Positions 43,304 to 51,764 of a stretch of DNA of 64,000 bases are shown here, in pieces (within the stretch, counting starts at the first letter, position 1; every line of letters begins with the position of its first letter). The position numbers were made by a program, and so were the translations under genes. The stretch is from Acidobacteriota bacterium (GTDB lineage: Bacteria; Acidobacteriota; Blastocatellia; RBC074): NCBI GenBank assembly GCA_016710075.1, contig JADJLO010000003.1, positions 1 to 64,000 on the forward strand, written 5' to 3'. Below the pieces are notes generated by a model. That model saw nothing but the letters and a program-made list of their open reading frames with translations. It was not told where the DNA came from and did not search any database.

Positions 43304-44856
43304 TCATGATCTGCCCAGCCTTTCGATCAGGTGGTCGCCGACGCGCAGTGCATTGGCCATGATCGTCAACGCCGGATTGACGGCCGCACTGGAAACAAAG
43401 AAGCTGCCGTCGACGACGTAAAGATTGTCGACCTCATGAGCCCTGCGGTCGGATTGAGTGCCGAGTCTACGGGGTTGCTTCCAAATCTGATGGTTCCGTT
43501 CTGGTGCGCGACTCCGGCAAGTGGAATACGGTCTCCGACAAAAGCATTCAACGGGATGATGTGATCATCGCAATCCGCCTGCCTGACAAGGTTTTTGAGT
43601 TTTGCGTAGAGTCGTTTGTGCCCTTCCAGGTTGTTCGAGGTGTAGGACAGCACGATTCGCCCATCGCGATCCAGGCTGACGCGATTGTTTGGATCGGGAA
43701 GATCCTCGCTGGTCAGCCAGAAATCCAGTGAATGCTTTGCGACAATATCCAGAGTCAGGTGCGGCGCAAACGGCGGAGCTCCTGCGGCGAACATATTCGC
43801 GTCGAATTTGCCGACGAATGATATGTGCCCCATAGGGTAGTCCCATTCCTTCGAGGCGAAGTAAAAATCGTTGAGTGCCATCGTCTTCTGGAACACCGTC
43901 GGATTGGGGTGCCGCGAGATGGCGAAGAGCACTGAATTGGTGTGTCCCATGTAATGCCTTCCAACCACGCTTGAGCCGTTTGCAAGGCCGTTGGGATGTT
44001 TATCGTTGGCTGATCTCAGCAGCAGAGCTGCTGAATTAATGGCTCCGGCGGAGATGACTACTATGTCGGCCGAGTAGTTTTCGAGTTCGCCGTTGCGCCT
44101 GACGACGACGCTGCTGACCTCGCGCCCAGTAGGCGTTGTCTCAAGCTTTTCGACAAGGGCGCCGGTCAGCAGGGTCACGTTGGGATGTTCGAGAGCCGGA
44201 TCGACGCAGACTACCTGTGCATCGCTCTTGGCATTGGCGACGCAGGCAAAGCCGTCGCAGGTCGAACAGCGAATGCATTTGCTGAGATTGGGATTCTGCT
44301 CATCGAGCATGACTCCCAGGGGTGTGTGAAAAGGCTGATGACCGAGAGCAGTGAGCTTGTTCACCAGTTCCTGTATGCGCGGTTCATGACTCACGGCCGG
44401 ATGGCGATATGGCGCGCCTGCCCAGCCTTCAGTCGGATCTTCACCGCGATTGCCATGAACATGATAAAGATGCTCGGCCTCTGTGTAATAAGGTTCAAGA
44501 TCGTTGTACTTTATCGGCCAGGCGGGCGAAATGCCGCCGTGATGCCTGACCTCTTCAAAGTCCTGCTCACGCAGCCGAAAGAGCGCCGCACCGTAAAATT
44601 TCGTGTTCCCGCCGACATAGTAGTTAGTATGCGGATGAAGATCCTTGCCGTTCTTATCTCGCCAGACTTCTTTGGCGTTGTATTTGCCCTCCCCGACTAC
44701 GGCCTGTGAACTCCAGTTCTCCTTTTCACGCGGCAGGTAGCCTCCTCGCTCAATCAGGAGAATCTTTTTGCCGGTCGGCGCCAGCCTGTATGCCAGTGTG
44801 CCTCCACCAGCACCGGTGCCGATAATGATTACATCGAAATGTTTGTTTTGCTGCAT
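43304..44856 (-). CDS. GMC family FAD-dependent oxidoreductase, one frameshift
   Basis: Reconstructed about 517 residues. FAD-binding GTGAGGGTLAYRLAPTGKKI at the N-terminus, NYYVGGNTKFYGAALFRLR, a cysteine cluster CIRCSTCDGFAC, and the C-terminal active-site region: His in VAHQNGTIRFG and Asn in AVNPALTIMANALRVGDH. A one-base shift near 43440 moves the end to another frame, which runs HEVDNLYVVDGSFFVSSAAV to a stop at 43304. Such enzymes oxidise sugars or alcohols (glucose-methanol-choline family) and may pass electrons to a carrier. Lacking a signal peptide, it probably acts inside the cell. The start at 44856 has GGAGAAGG 4 bases upstream. First gene of the leftward operon. Confidence 0.83.
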
Positions 44857-45019
44857 GAAACCTTCTCCATTCTCCGTGTCAATTGCTTTTTGCTTTCACA
44901 CCATCCGTTATCCCGAAATACCGGCAATCTATTCCAGAAAAATTTTCTAATTCATCAGGGAATAAAACAGGCTCGAAAACAGATAAAGCTGGTGTACGCA
45001 ACAGAAGGAGGGAGGGCTT
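44857..45019. promoter_or_regulatory. Divergent promoter region
   Basis: The 163 bp between the GMC gene (leftward) and the olsB-like gene (rightward) must hold both promoters. It is A+T-rich in its first half. AGAAGGAGGGA at 45004-45014 is a strong ribosome-binding site for ATG 45020. No clear palindromic operator could be picked out. Confidence 0.5.
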
Positions 45020-45850
45020 ATGCAGGTCGAACAGGCATTGAAATACGACAAGGCAGGCGGCGAGGCAAAACCGGTATCGAGTCTTGAGCTGAAGACAAAG
45101 CAGTTCACCGTGAGGCTGGCTGCAACTCATGAAGATGTGATGGCGGCGCAGCAATTACGTTTTGCCGTATTCAATCTCGAGCTTGGAGAAGGGCTAGCCT
45201 CGTCGTTTGAGAAGAGGCTCGATGAAGACGAGTTCGATCAGCAGTGCGATCATCTGCTGCTCGTCGAAAATGAAGGTAGCCGCATTGTCGGGACCTACCG
45301 GTTGCAGACGGCTGAGATGGCGACATCAGAAAACGGAGGCAATGGCTTTTACTCCGGAACGGAGTTCGATCTTTCATATCTGTCCGAAGAGATCATCGAT
45401 CAGTCGGTAGAATTGGGAAGAGCCTGCATTGCTCAGGATTGCAGAAGCTCGGAAGCCCTTCTGCAATTGTGGCGAGGCATAGCCTCTTACACCAGGCTTT
45501 CGGGCAAGCGGTATCTCTTTGGCTGCTGTTCGGTCAAGAGCCGGTCGGTCGATGAGGCCTGGGAGTTGACGAGAATGCTGGCGAATGAGGGTTATCTTCA
45601 TCACGATTTATTCATTCCGCCGTTGCCTGGATTTGAGTGCGACAGCGATCCGGATCAGAGCGAGTCAAAGGTCTTTCCATCGCCCGTCGGTTTGCAGATA
45701 CCAAGGTTGTTGCAAAGTTACTTGCGACTTGGCGCAATGGCATGTGGGCCGCCGGCTATCGATCGCCGGTTCGGAACCGTCGATTTCTTTACTCTCTTCG
45801 ACCTGTCCGATCTCAAAGGACGGGCGAGAAAGCTTCTGCTGGAACAATGA
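45020..45850 (+). CDS. OlsB-like N-acyltransferase (ornithine or other amino-acid lipid synthesis)
   Basis: Intact, 276 residues, GNAT fold of the OlsB/hemolysin-like type (PF13444-like). Diagnostic blocks: AAQQLRFAVFNLELGEG, CDHLLLVENEGSRIVGTYRL, GFYSGTEFDLSYL, VELGRACIAQD, LLQLWRGIASY and LFGCCSVKS. OlsB transfers a 3-hydroxyacyl group from acyl-ACP to the alpha-amino group of ornithine, giving a lyso-ornithine lipid; other members use glycine, lysine or glutamine. Its stop overlaps the start of the PlsC-like gene (ATGA), the usual OlsB-OlsA arrangement, so the pair should produce a full aminolipid at the inner membrane. Confidence 0.85.
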   Translation: MQVEQALKYDKAGGEAKPVSSLELKTKQFTVRLAATHEDVMAAQQLRFAVFNLELGEGLASSFEKRLDEDEFDQQCDHLLLVENEGSRIVGTYRLQTAEMATSENGGNGFYSGTEFDLSYLSEEIIDQSVELGRACIAQDCRSSEALLQLWRGIASYTRLSGKRYLFGCCSVKSRSVDEAWELTRMLANEGYLHHDLFIPPLPGFECDSDPDQSESKVFPSPVGLQIPRLLQSYLRLGAMACGPPAIDRRFGTVDFFTLFDLSDLKGRARKLLLEQ

Positions 45851-46685
45851 GAACCATTATTGCCGTATACAGGCTTGCAGGTTTTCTGGGACTGATGGCC
45901 GCGTTTTATTTCGCCTGGCTGCTGGGTCTGCCGGCGGTAATCTTTCCAGGGAATATTCGTGGCGGTGGCGCTGCCTGATCTTCAGGAACTGGGCAAGAGC
46001 CACCGCCTTTGTGATGGGAATAGAAATCAGCTTGAAGGGGTCGGCTCCGGCAGGTCCTGTGTATCTCGTCGCCAATCACCTCAGTTACATCGATGTCATC
46101 ACGCTGGCGGTTCATTTCGACAGCCAGTTCATCGCAAAGAGCGAGGTTGCGCGGTGGCCGTTGCTGGGTTTTCTCAGTCGCCGGATGGGGACAATTTTTA
46201 TCGACCGGCGGCGCCGGCGCGACATTCTGCGCGTCAATGCCCTGATTGAAGAATCACTGCGCGAAGGTCGAAGCGTCGTCCTTTTTCCAGAAGGGACCAC
46301 AACCAGCGGCGCCGAGGTCGGTAACTTCAAATCGTCGCTCCTCGAACCGGCCGTCAAACTGGGTCATCCCGTGTTTTTCGCCACATTGAACTACCGGACG
46401 CATCAGAACGATCAACCGGCGGCGAACTCAGTCTGCTGGTGGGGCGAAATGGATTTCATTCCGCATCTTTGGCGGATGTTCATGCTCAAAGAGATAAAGG
46501 CCAGAGTCCAATTCGGCGAGGCTTCAGTCACTGAAAACGACCGGAAAGTTCTGGCGCGGAGTTTACAGGATGCGGTCGAAAGGGAATTCGTCCCCGTCAG
46601 AAATGACCGAATAAATGAAAATATGGAGGAGCAATGGCTTACGCAGAAAGAAGACTTGAACCGGAAACTGGCCGGGTTGCAGTAG
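45847..46685 (+). CDS. OlsA/PlsC-like O-acyltransferase, one frameshift
   Basis: Reconstructed about 280 residues. Starts MRTIIAVYRLAGFLGLMAAF with a membrane helix (AWLLGLPAVIFPG). A missing T near 45966 (ATTCGTGGCGG) shifts the frame, which continues WRWRCLIFRNWARATAFVMG. The acyltransferase motifs are NHLSYID (NHxxxxD), FIDRRRRRDI and FPEGTTTSG. It would add the second fatty acid to the hydroxyl of the lyso-lipid made by the OlsB-like enzyme. The 3' end overlaps the DinB-like gene by 52 bp, which suggests tight coupling. Confidence 0.82.
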
Positions 46686-47173
46686 ATTCGCTGGTTGCTG
46701 CGAATCTTGAGGTCCTGCAGCAGGGACTGGATCTGCTCGCTCGAATCTCTGATGAAGATTACACCCGCACGGTAGATCCTCTGTTCGGATTCGGCGTGGG
46801 CAGTCATATTCGTCACTGCCTGGATTCGTACAGATGTTTCATGAGGGGGCTTGCAACCGGCCTCATCGATTTCGACAGCCGTGACCGCGACATGAGGGTA
46901 GCTCAGGACCGCGAATACGCGCGCGGGCAAATCGATTGGACCATCATGGAATTGAAACGGATTGCATCAAGTACCGTCCCGGCATCAATTCAATCGCGCC
47001 AGGATTCTCCCTGCTGGGCTCAATCATCGGTCATCCGCGAGCTGCAATTTCTCCTGAGCCATACGGTGCATCATTTCGCTTTGATTGCGCTCATGCTTCG
47101 GATTCAGGGAATCGAGATTAGCGCGGATTTCGGTGTTGCTCCATCGACGCTGGAATATTGGAAAACGAGTTAA
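46634..47173 (+). CDS. DinB-family protein
   Basis: Intact, 179 residues, four-helix bundle of the DinB/YfiT type. Candidate metal-binding histidines lie in GSHIRHCLDSYRCF and SHTVHHFALIALML. Proteins of this superfamily are divalent-metal-dependent, often thiol transferases or hydrolases, many with no known role. GGAGGAGC precedes ATG 46634, and the gene begins inside the end of the acyltransferase gene. Its position in the lipid operon suggests a metabolic function and not DNA damage control. Confidence 0.78.
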   Translation: MAYAERRLEPETGRVAVDSLVAANLEVLQQGLDLLARISDEDYTRTVDPLFGFGVGSHIRHCLDSYRCFMRGLATGLIDFDSRDRDMRVAQDREYARGQIDWTIMELKRIASSTVPASIQSRQDSPCWAQSSVIRELQFLLSHTVHHFALIALMLRIQGIEISADFGVAPSTLEYWKTS

Positions 47174-47233
47174 GGATTCACGCTTTGTCGTGAATAACAA
47201 AAAGAACAAGCTAAAGCTTATACTCTAAGCATT

Positions 47234-47971
47234 ATGTGCACAGCGAGCTGGATTCATTCGAATGAGGGTTACAGTCTTTTCTTCAACCGTGATGAAAAGC
47301 TGACGCGCAAGGAGGGGCTTCCGCCGGAGCTGCGTGAGCTTCGCGGCGTGAAGTATATTTCGCCGCTCGATGGCGATCATCAAGGCTCGTGGATTGCGGT
47401 CAATCAGTTCGGTCTGACTCTCTGCCTGCTCAATCGTTATCAAATGGCTCGCAGCAACACGGGTGTCGATTTTACCAGCCGAGGGTTGCTGCTGATAAAT
47501 TTGATCGATTCGGTCGATCGGATAGAGGTTGAAAATCGCCTCGCCGATTCAAATTTGCAGTGTTTTCAGCCATTCACTCTGGCTGTGTTGCAACAGCGTA
47601 GCGAGACAGTCGTCTTTCAATGGGACGGCCTTGATCTTCTTAAACATCCGGAAGGAGACGCACTCATGCCGCTGACGTCTTCATCCTGTGACACATTGAA
47701 TGTCATCGAGCGACGCCGGTCACAGTTTGAGAAGTTCAGAGATAAGGCCGGTGAGTTGAATGAAGAGACGCTTTACCGCTTCCATCATTCGCACGATCCA
47801 TCGTCGGGGGCGAATTCCGTCTGCATGCATCGTGACGATGCGGCGACCGTCAGCTTCTCGACGGTCAGAGTCGATGACGGCTCGATCGAATTCGGATACC
47901 TGCAAGCTTCTCCATGCATGGAGAGAAGGGATGCAATTCATGCAATCCGCCTTGAGCGTGCCGCGTCTTAG
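47234..47971 (+). CDS. NRDE/TANGO2-family protein
   Basis: Intact, 245 residues. It starts Met-Cys-Thr-Ala and has the hallmark FFNRDEK within the first 25 residues, then LDGDHQGSWIAVNQFGLTLC and LLNRY, as in the NRDE (TANGO2) family. These have an Ntn-hydrolase-like fold with Cys2 as a possible nucleophile after Met removal. Eukaryotic TANGO2 has been linked to heme, acyl-CoA and lipid handling, but no bacterial activity is settled. It sits between DinB and the VTT-ATP-grasp gene in the lipid operon, and the next gene starts inside its 3' end. Confidence 0.83.
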   Translation: MCTASWIHSNEGYSLFFNRDEKLTRKEGLPPELRELRGVKYISPLDGDHQGSWIAVNQFGLTLCLLNRYQMARSNTGVDFTSRGLLLINLIDSVDRIEVENRLADSNLQCFQPFTLAVLQQRSETVVFQWDGLDLLKHPEGDALMPLTSSSCDTLNVIERRRSQFEKFRDKAGELNEETLYRFHHSHDPSSGANSVCMHRDDAATVSFSTVRVDDGSIEFGYLQASPCMERRDAIHAIRLERAAS

Positions 47972-49670
47972 TCCTCTTCGCGCCAAGTGGCTGGTGGCAA
48001 CTGTTCTTATGGTGCTGTCAGTCATACCTTCGATGCTGATCTTCTCGCCTCAGCGGATGAAGGGTTTTTTATTCATAGTTCTGGCGACATTTATCACTGA
48101 AGACTTGACGACAATCCATGTTGGAATGCTGTCGGCTCAGGGATCCATCGGTTTTATCGATGGAACCCTGGCGTGTTTTCTTGGGATTTTCGTCGGAGAC
48201 ATGCTGCTCTATCTTGCCGGGAGGACTTTCGGGCGGGCGGCATTGAGCCGTGCGCCGCTCAGATGGTTCCTCAGCGAGGGCGCCGTCAACGGCAGTTCGA
48301 AATGGCTAGAGAAACGGGGAGCGCTTGTCATCGCCATCTGCCGTTTTGTCCCGGGCACCAGATTGCCGACATACTTTGCCGCTGGAATGCTCAGGACTTC
48401 ATTCCGGAAATTCACGTTCTATTTCCTGGTTGCTTCAGCCGTCTGGACTCCGTTGCTGGTGCTGCTTTCAGCCTGGTTTGGAGAACACCTGGTTTTATCT
48501 ATTCTCAGTGTCCGTTCGCTGACTATTTTCACCACGCTTCTCTCGGCATTCATCTTCTGGATGATACTCAGACTGGCTCTCAAGGCTTTGACCTGGCAGG
48601 GAAGGCGGATGTTGGCGGGACAGATGCGAAAGTGGCTTCGATGGGAATTCTGGCCGCCGTATCTCTTCTATCCACCCGTAGTGGCCTGGATCGGCTGGCT
48701 TTCACTGAAATCACGCAGTCTGACGGCTTTCACCGCCGCCAACCCGGCAATAGAGGCCGGCGGATTCATAGGTGAGTCGAAAAGCGCGATTCTTCATGGG
48801 CTTCAAGGGGCATGTGATAACGATAATATCGCCCGTCATCGATTGATTGCAGCCGGCAGGAGCTTCCCTGAGCGCCTGGCGCTTGCCGGAGATTTCATGC
48901 AATCGAAACAATTGGCCTTCCCCGTGGTTCTCAAACCCAATGCAGGCCAGCGCGGCGCGGGTGTCATGATTATCAGATCAGAGGCCGAACTCAATGAGGC
49001 GCTTTTAAATGCCCGGGAAGACCTGGTCATTCAGGAATACGTTCCGGGGATCGAATTCGGAGTCTTTTATTTTCGTTATCCTGGAGATGTTCGGGGCCGG
49101 ATCTTTTCCATCACCGAGAAAGTTTTCCCGGAAGTAACAGGGGATGGGGTCAGAAGCCTGAAGGAATTGATTCTGAGCAATGATCGGGCAGCTTCACTGG
49201 CTGAGGTTTATTTCGATCGCAACCGGTTGCGTCTTGATGAGATCGTTCCGGCAAATGAAAGAGTCCAGCTCGTCGAAATCGGCTCACATTGCCGCGGGAC
49301 TGTTTTTCTCGACGGAACATCTCACCTGACACCGGAGCTTGCAGCCTCCATCGACCGAATCAGCCGCCAGTTCGATGGCTTCTATTTCGGCCGTTATGAT
49401 GTCCGCGTTGACTCCATCGAATCTTTCCGGAAGGGAATTAATATCAAAGTCATTGAACTCAACGGAGTGACCTCTGAAGCGACGAATATTTATGACCCGC
49501 GCAACAGCGTCTTTTATGCCTGGCGAGTGCTCTGCCGCCAATGGAGCATCGCTTTTGAGATCGCCGCCGCAAACATCAGCAGGGGAGAAAGGATTACTCC
49601 CGTCAGGGAATTGATCGGATTGATCCTTAAAAGTCAGAGTTCAAGCCGAAGCTTGAACTCTGACCAATGA
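47940..49670 (+). CDS. VTT (DedA-like) membrane domain fused to ATP-grasp ligase domain
   Basis: Intact, 576 residues. Residues about 15-200 form a DedA/SNARE-associated VTT membrane domain (DLTTIHVGMLSAQG, FLGIFVGDMLLYLAGRTFG, CRFVPGTRLPTYFAAGML), the fold of lipid scramblases and flippases. Residues about 310-540 form an ATP-grasp domain (FPVVLKPNAGQRGAGVMII, VIQEYVPGIEFGVFYFR, metal-binding VIELNGVTSEATNIYDP). ATP-grasp enzymes join a carboxylate to an amine through an acyl phosphate. With OlsB- and OlsA-like genes upstream, a membrane enzyme that adds an amino acid to a lipid and helps move it across the membrane is plausible. The start is ATG 47940 with GAGAAGGG 9 bases upstream. It overlaps the NRDE gene by 32 bp. 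Confidence 0.85.
   Translation: MQSALSVPRLSPLRAKWLVATVLMVLSVIPSMLIFSPQRMKGFLFIVLATFITEDLTTIHVGMLSAQGSIGFIDGTLACFLGIFVGDMLLYLAGRTFGRAALSRAPLRWFLSEGAVNGSSKWLEKRGALVIAICRFVPGTRLPTYFAAGMLRTSFRKFTFYFLVASAVWTPLLVLLSAWFGEHLVLSILSVRSLTIFTTLLSAFIFWMILRLALKALTWQGRRMLAGQMRKWLRWEFWPPYLFYPPVVAWIGWLSLKSRSLTAFTAANPAIEAGGFIGESKSAILHGLQGACDNDNIARHRLIAAGRSFPERLALAGDFMQSKQLAFPVVLKPNAGQRGAGVMIIRSEAELNEALLNAREDLVIQEYVPGIEFGVFYFRYPGDVRGRIFSITEKVFPEVTGDGVRSLKELILSNDRAASLAEVYFDRNRLRLDEIVPANERVQLVEIGSHCRGTVFLDGTSHLTPELAASIDRISRQFDGFYFGRYDVRVDSIESFRKGINIKVIELNGVTSEATNIYDPRNSVFYAWRVLCRQWSIAFEIAAANISRGERITPVRELIGLILKSQSSSRSLNSDQ
49633..49664. terminator. Perfect 14-bp hairpin at the end of the VTT-ATP-grasp gene
   Basis: GTCAGAGTTCAAGC (49633-49646) and its inverse (49651-49664) enclose the tetraloop CGAA. 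The hairpin overlaps the last coding residues (KSQSSSRSLNSD) and lies before the stop of the convergent small gene. It is probably a two-way terminator or a dispersed palindrome used as one. Confidence 0.55.
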
Positions 49671-49671
49671 G

Positions 49672-49884
49672 TTAATCGGTTTTCGCTTTTGAGCTCCGCC
49701 AGGACAGCAGCAGCATGACTGCGCTGAAAACCAGTATCGCCAGGCCCCACCACAGATTGATGTTGATGCCCAGCGAATGTATCGCATAAAGTTCGCTTCC
49801 GCTGGTTGCCAATCCGTACCCCGTCAATAGCAATCCCAGAATCGCAAACATGAGCCCGATTGGAAATTTGATGTCGAATCCCAT
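49672..49884 (-). CDS. Small two-helix membrane protein next to the SSS symporter
   Basis: 70 residues with two predicted helices (FPIGLMFAILGLLLTGYGLA and LWWGLAILVFSAVMLLLSW) joined by a segment containing LGININLWWG. Small proteins of this kind sit beside SSS sodium:solute symporters in Acidobacteriota and relatives (recollection). It follows the symporter by 23 bp on the same strand and may be a subunit. No function has been shown as far as I know. Confidence 0.7.
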   Translation of the reverse strand: MGFDIKFPIGLMFAILGLLLTGYGLATSGSELYAIHSLGININLWWGLAILVFSAVMLLLSWRSSKAKTD

Positions 49885-49907
49885 TTTTTATTCATCCTTT
49901 GTGCGTT

Positions 49908-51695
49908 TTACCAGAAGATCACATTAAGCACCACGAGTACTGCTATAACAGCTATCGCCAGTACTGTTGGTTTCTGATACCAGCTCAATCCTTCATCAAC
50001 AGGCTTTGGAGTGAGCGAGTAAACGAGGCCCCGGAGTTCTTCTTCAGCGCGCGGTTTCGTGAACATCGAGATGATGATCGTCAGTAGAAAGCAGGTAGTC
50101 CATGCAAAGATCGCGGTCCAGAAGTTCTGCGCCATTTCGCTTGGATAGCTGTGGAGGACCGTGCCCAGGAACCCGCCCTTGACGCCGGGCATCGAGCCTC
50201 TCGGAAGGGTCAGGCCATGATGCAGAGATGCGGCAATAGTCCCGCCCAACAGGCCGAAGAACGCGCCGTTGGCCGTTGCTCGCTTCCAGAACATTCCGAG
50301 CATGAAAGTCGCAAACAACGGGGCATTGACAAAAGCGAAGACCAGTTGCAGCACGTCCATGATGTTGTTGAACTGCTTTGCGATGTAGGCTGTCGCGATT
50401 GAAATTGCCAGCCCTGCAATCGTGGCCATCCTTCCCATCCAGAGGTAGTGAGAATCGGATCCGCGTTTGTTGATGTAGCTTTGATAGATGTCGTAAGTCC
50501 AGACTGTATTAAATGCAGTTGTGTTGCCGGCCATCCCCGACATAAAAGACGCGAGCAGTGCGCAAAGGCCCAGGCCAAGCAGCCCCGATGGAAAGTATTT
50601 CACCAGCATCATCGGTGTCGCCATATCGTAGTCGAGTTCAACCTTGCCGTCCTTGCCCACTTTCGGCTGGCCGGTCTGCTCGTCGATTTTTGGAGGGATG
50701 ATTCCCTTTCCCCCCTCAACCGAGATTACATTACCGCCTTTGGTCTGGCTTACGACCGCCGATTCAGCCTTCATGTTTGCCGTCGTCGTTGACGACACCA
50801 CGCCCGCAATCATTCCTGGAAGAATCACCAGAAACGGGAACATCATCTTGGGAAAAGCCGCAATCAGCGGAGTGCGCCGCGCCGAAGTCATGGAATCGGC
50901 TGCCATGGCCCGCTGCACAACCAGAAAGTCAGTGCACCAGTAACCGAAAGAAAGAACGAAGCCGAGACCCATGAGCATGCCGAACCACTCGACTCCCATA
51001 GGGTTGGCGTCCGGACTGTTCATATACTTCCACGAATGAACCATCTCGCTCGACAACCTGCCCTGCAGGCCGCTCCAACCGCCGGCATCCTTCAACCCGA
51101 GGAATACCAGGGGAATGAACCCGATGACGATCAGGAAAAATTGCAGCACTTCGTTGTAGATTGCCGAAGTCAGCCCGCCCAGAAAGGTGTAACCAAGCAC
51201 GATCAAAGCGGAAATGATGATTGAGAAATTGAAATCCCAGCCGAGCAGCAGGTTCAGGAGCTTGCCCATGGCATACATTGAAACTCCCGATGAGAAGACG
51301 GTCATGACCGCAAACGATATAGCATTCAATCCGCGAGTCTTTTCATCGAAGCGCAGGCTCAGATACTCGGGCACTGAGCGCGCTCGCGATCCGTAATAAA
51401 ACGGCATCATGAATATCCCCACAAAGATCATCGCCGGAACCGCCCCCACCCAATAAAAATGCGACGTAGCGATTCCATACTTGGCGCCGCTCGCTCCCAT
51501 GCCGATGACTTCCTGGGCGCCGAGGTTTGCCGAGAGAAATGCCAATCCGCTCACCCACGCAGATATTGACCGGCCTGAAAGAAAGAAATCCGTGCTGGTT
51601 TTCATGTACTTTTTGAGCACGTAACCAATGCCGAGCACGAAACCGAAATAAACTCCGATGATCGCGTAATCGATCCAATGTGGTTGTGGTTGCAT
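49908..51695 (-). CDS. Sodium:solute symporter (SSS family), probably for sugars
   Basis: Intact, 595 residues, about 13-14 helices. It starts WIDYAIIGVYFGFVLGIGYV and STDFFLSGRSISAWVSGLAF, the usual SSS opening, then ANLGAQEVIGMGASGAKYG, SVPEYLSLRFDEKTR and GGLTSAIYNEVLQFFLIVIG, a segment shared with SglT-type Na+/galactose symporters. A hydrophilic insert (TKGGNVISVEGGKGIIPPKI) lies near residue 320. It is flanked by a GH3 glucosidase and a small membrane protein in one orientation, which suggests uptake of the released sugar. Confidence 0.86.
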   Translation of the reverse strand: MQPQPHWIDYAIIGVYFGFVLGIGYVLKKYMKTSTDFFLSGRSISAWVSGLAFLSANLGAQEVIGMGASGAKYGIATSHFYWVGAVPAMIFVGIFMMPFYYGSRARSVPEYLSLRFDEKTRGLNAISFAVMTVFSSGVSMYAMGKLLNLLLGWDFNFSIIISALIVLGYTFLGGLTSAIYNEVLQFFLIVIGFIPLVFLGLKDAGGWSGLQGRLSSEMVHSWKYMNSPDANPMGVEWFGMLMGLGFVLSFGYWCTDFLVVQRAMAADSMTSARRTPLIAAFPKMMFPFLVILPGMIAGVVSSTTTANMKAESAVVSQTKGGNVISVEGGKGIIPPKIDEQTGQPKVGKDGKVELDYDMATPMMLVKYFPSGLLGLGLCALLASFMSGMAGNTTAFNTVWTYDIYQSYINKRGSDSHYLWMGRMATIAGLAISIATAYIAKQFNNIMDVLQLVFAFVNAPLFATFMLGMFWKRATANGAFFGLLGGTIAASLHHGLTLPRGSMPGVKGGFLGTVLHSYPSEMAQNFWTAIFAWTTCFLLTIIISMFTKPRAEEELRGLVYSLTPKPVDEGLSWYQKPTVLAIAVIAVLVVLNVIFW

Positions 51696-51764
51696 AGAAT
51701 AGGGTCTCCTGTGTCGCCCACTTTGAGCGCTCTGGGGTTTTTAAGCCGACTCGCCTGTCACTGT

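Noticed and set aside
45585..46685. Longer 366-residue reading of the PlsC-like gene from 45585
   Set aside because: Its first part overlaps the OlsB-like gene in a wrong frame. The real start is ATG 45847, joined by a one-base shift.
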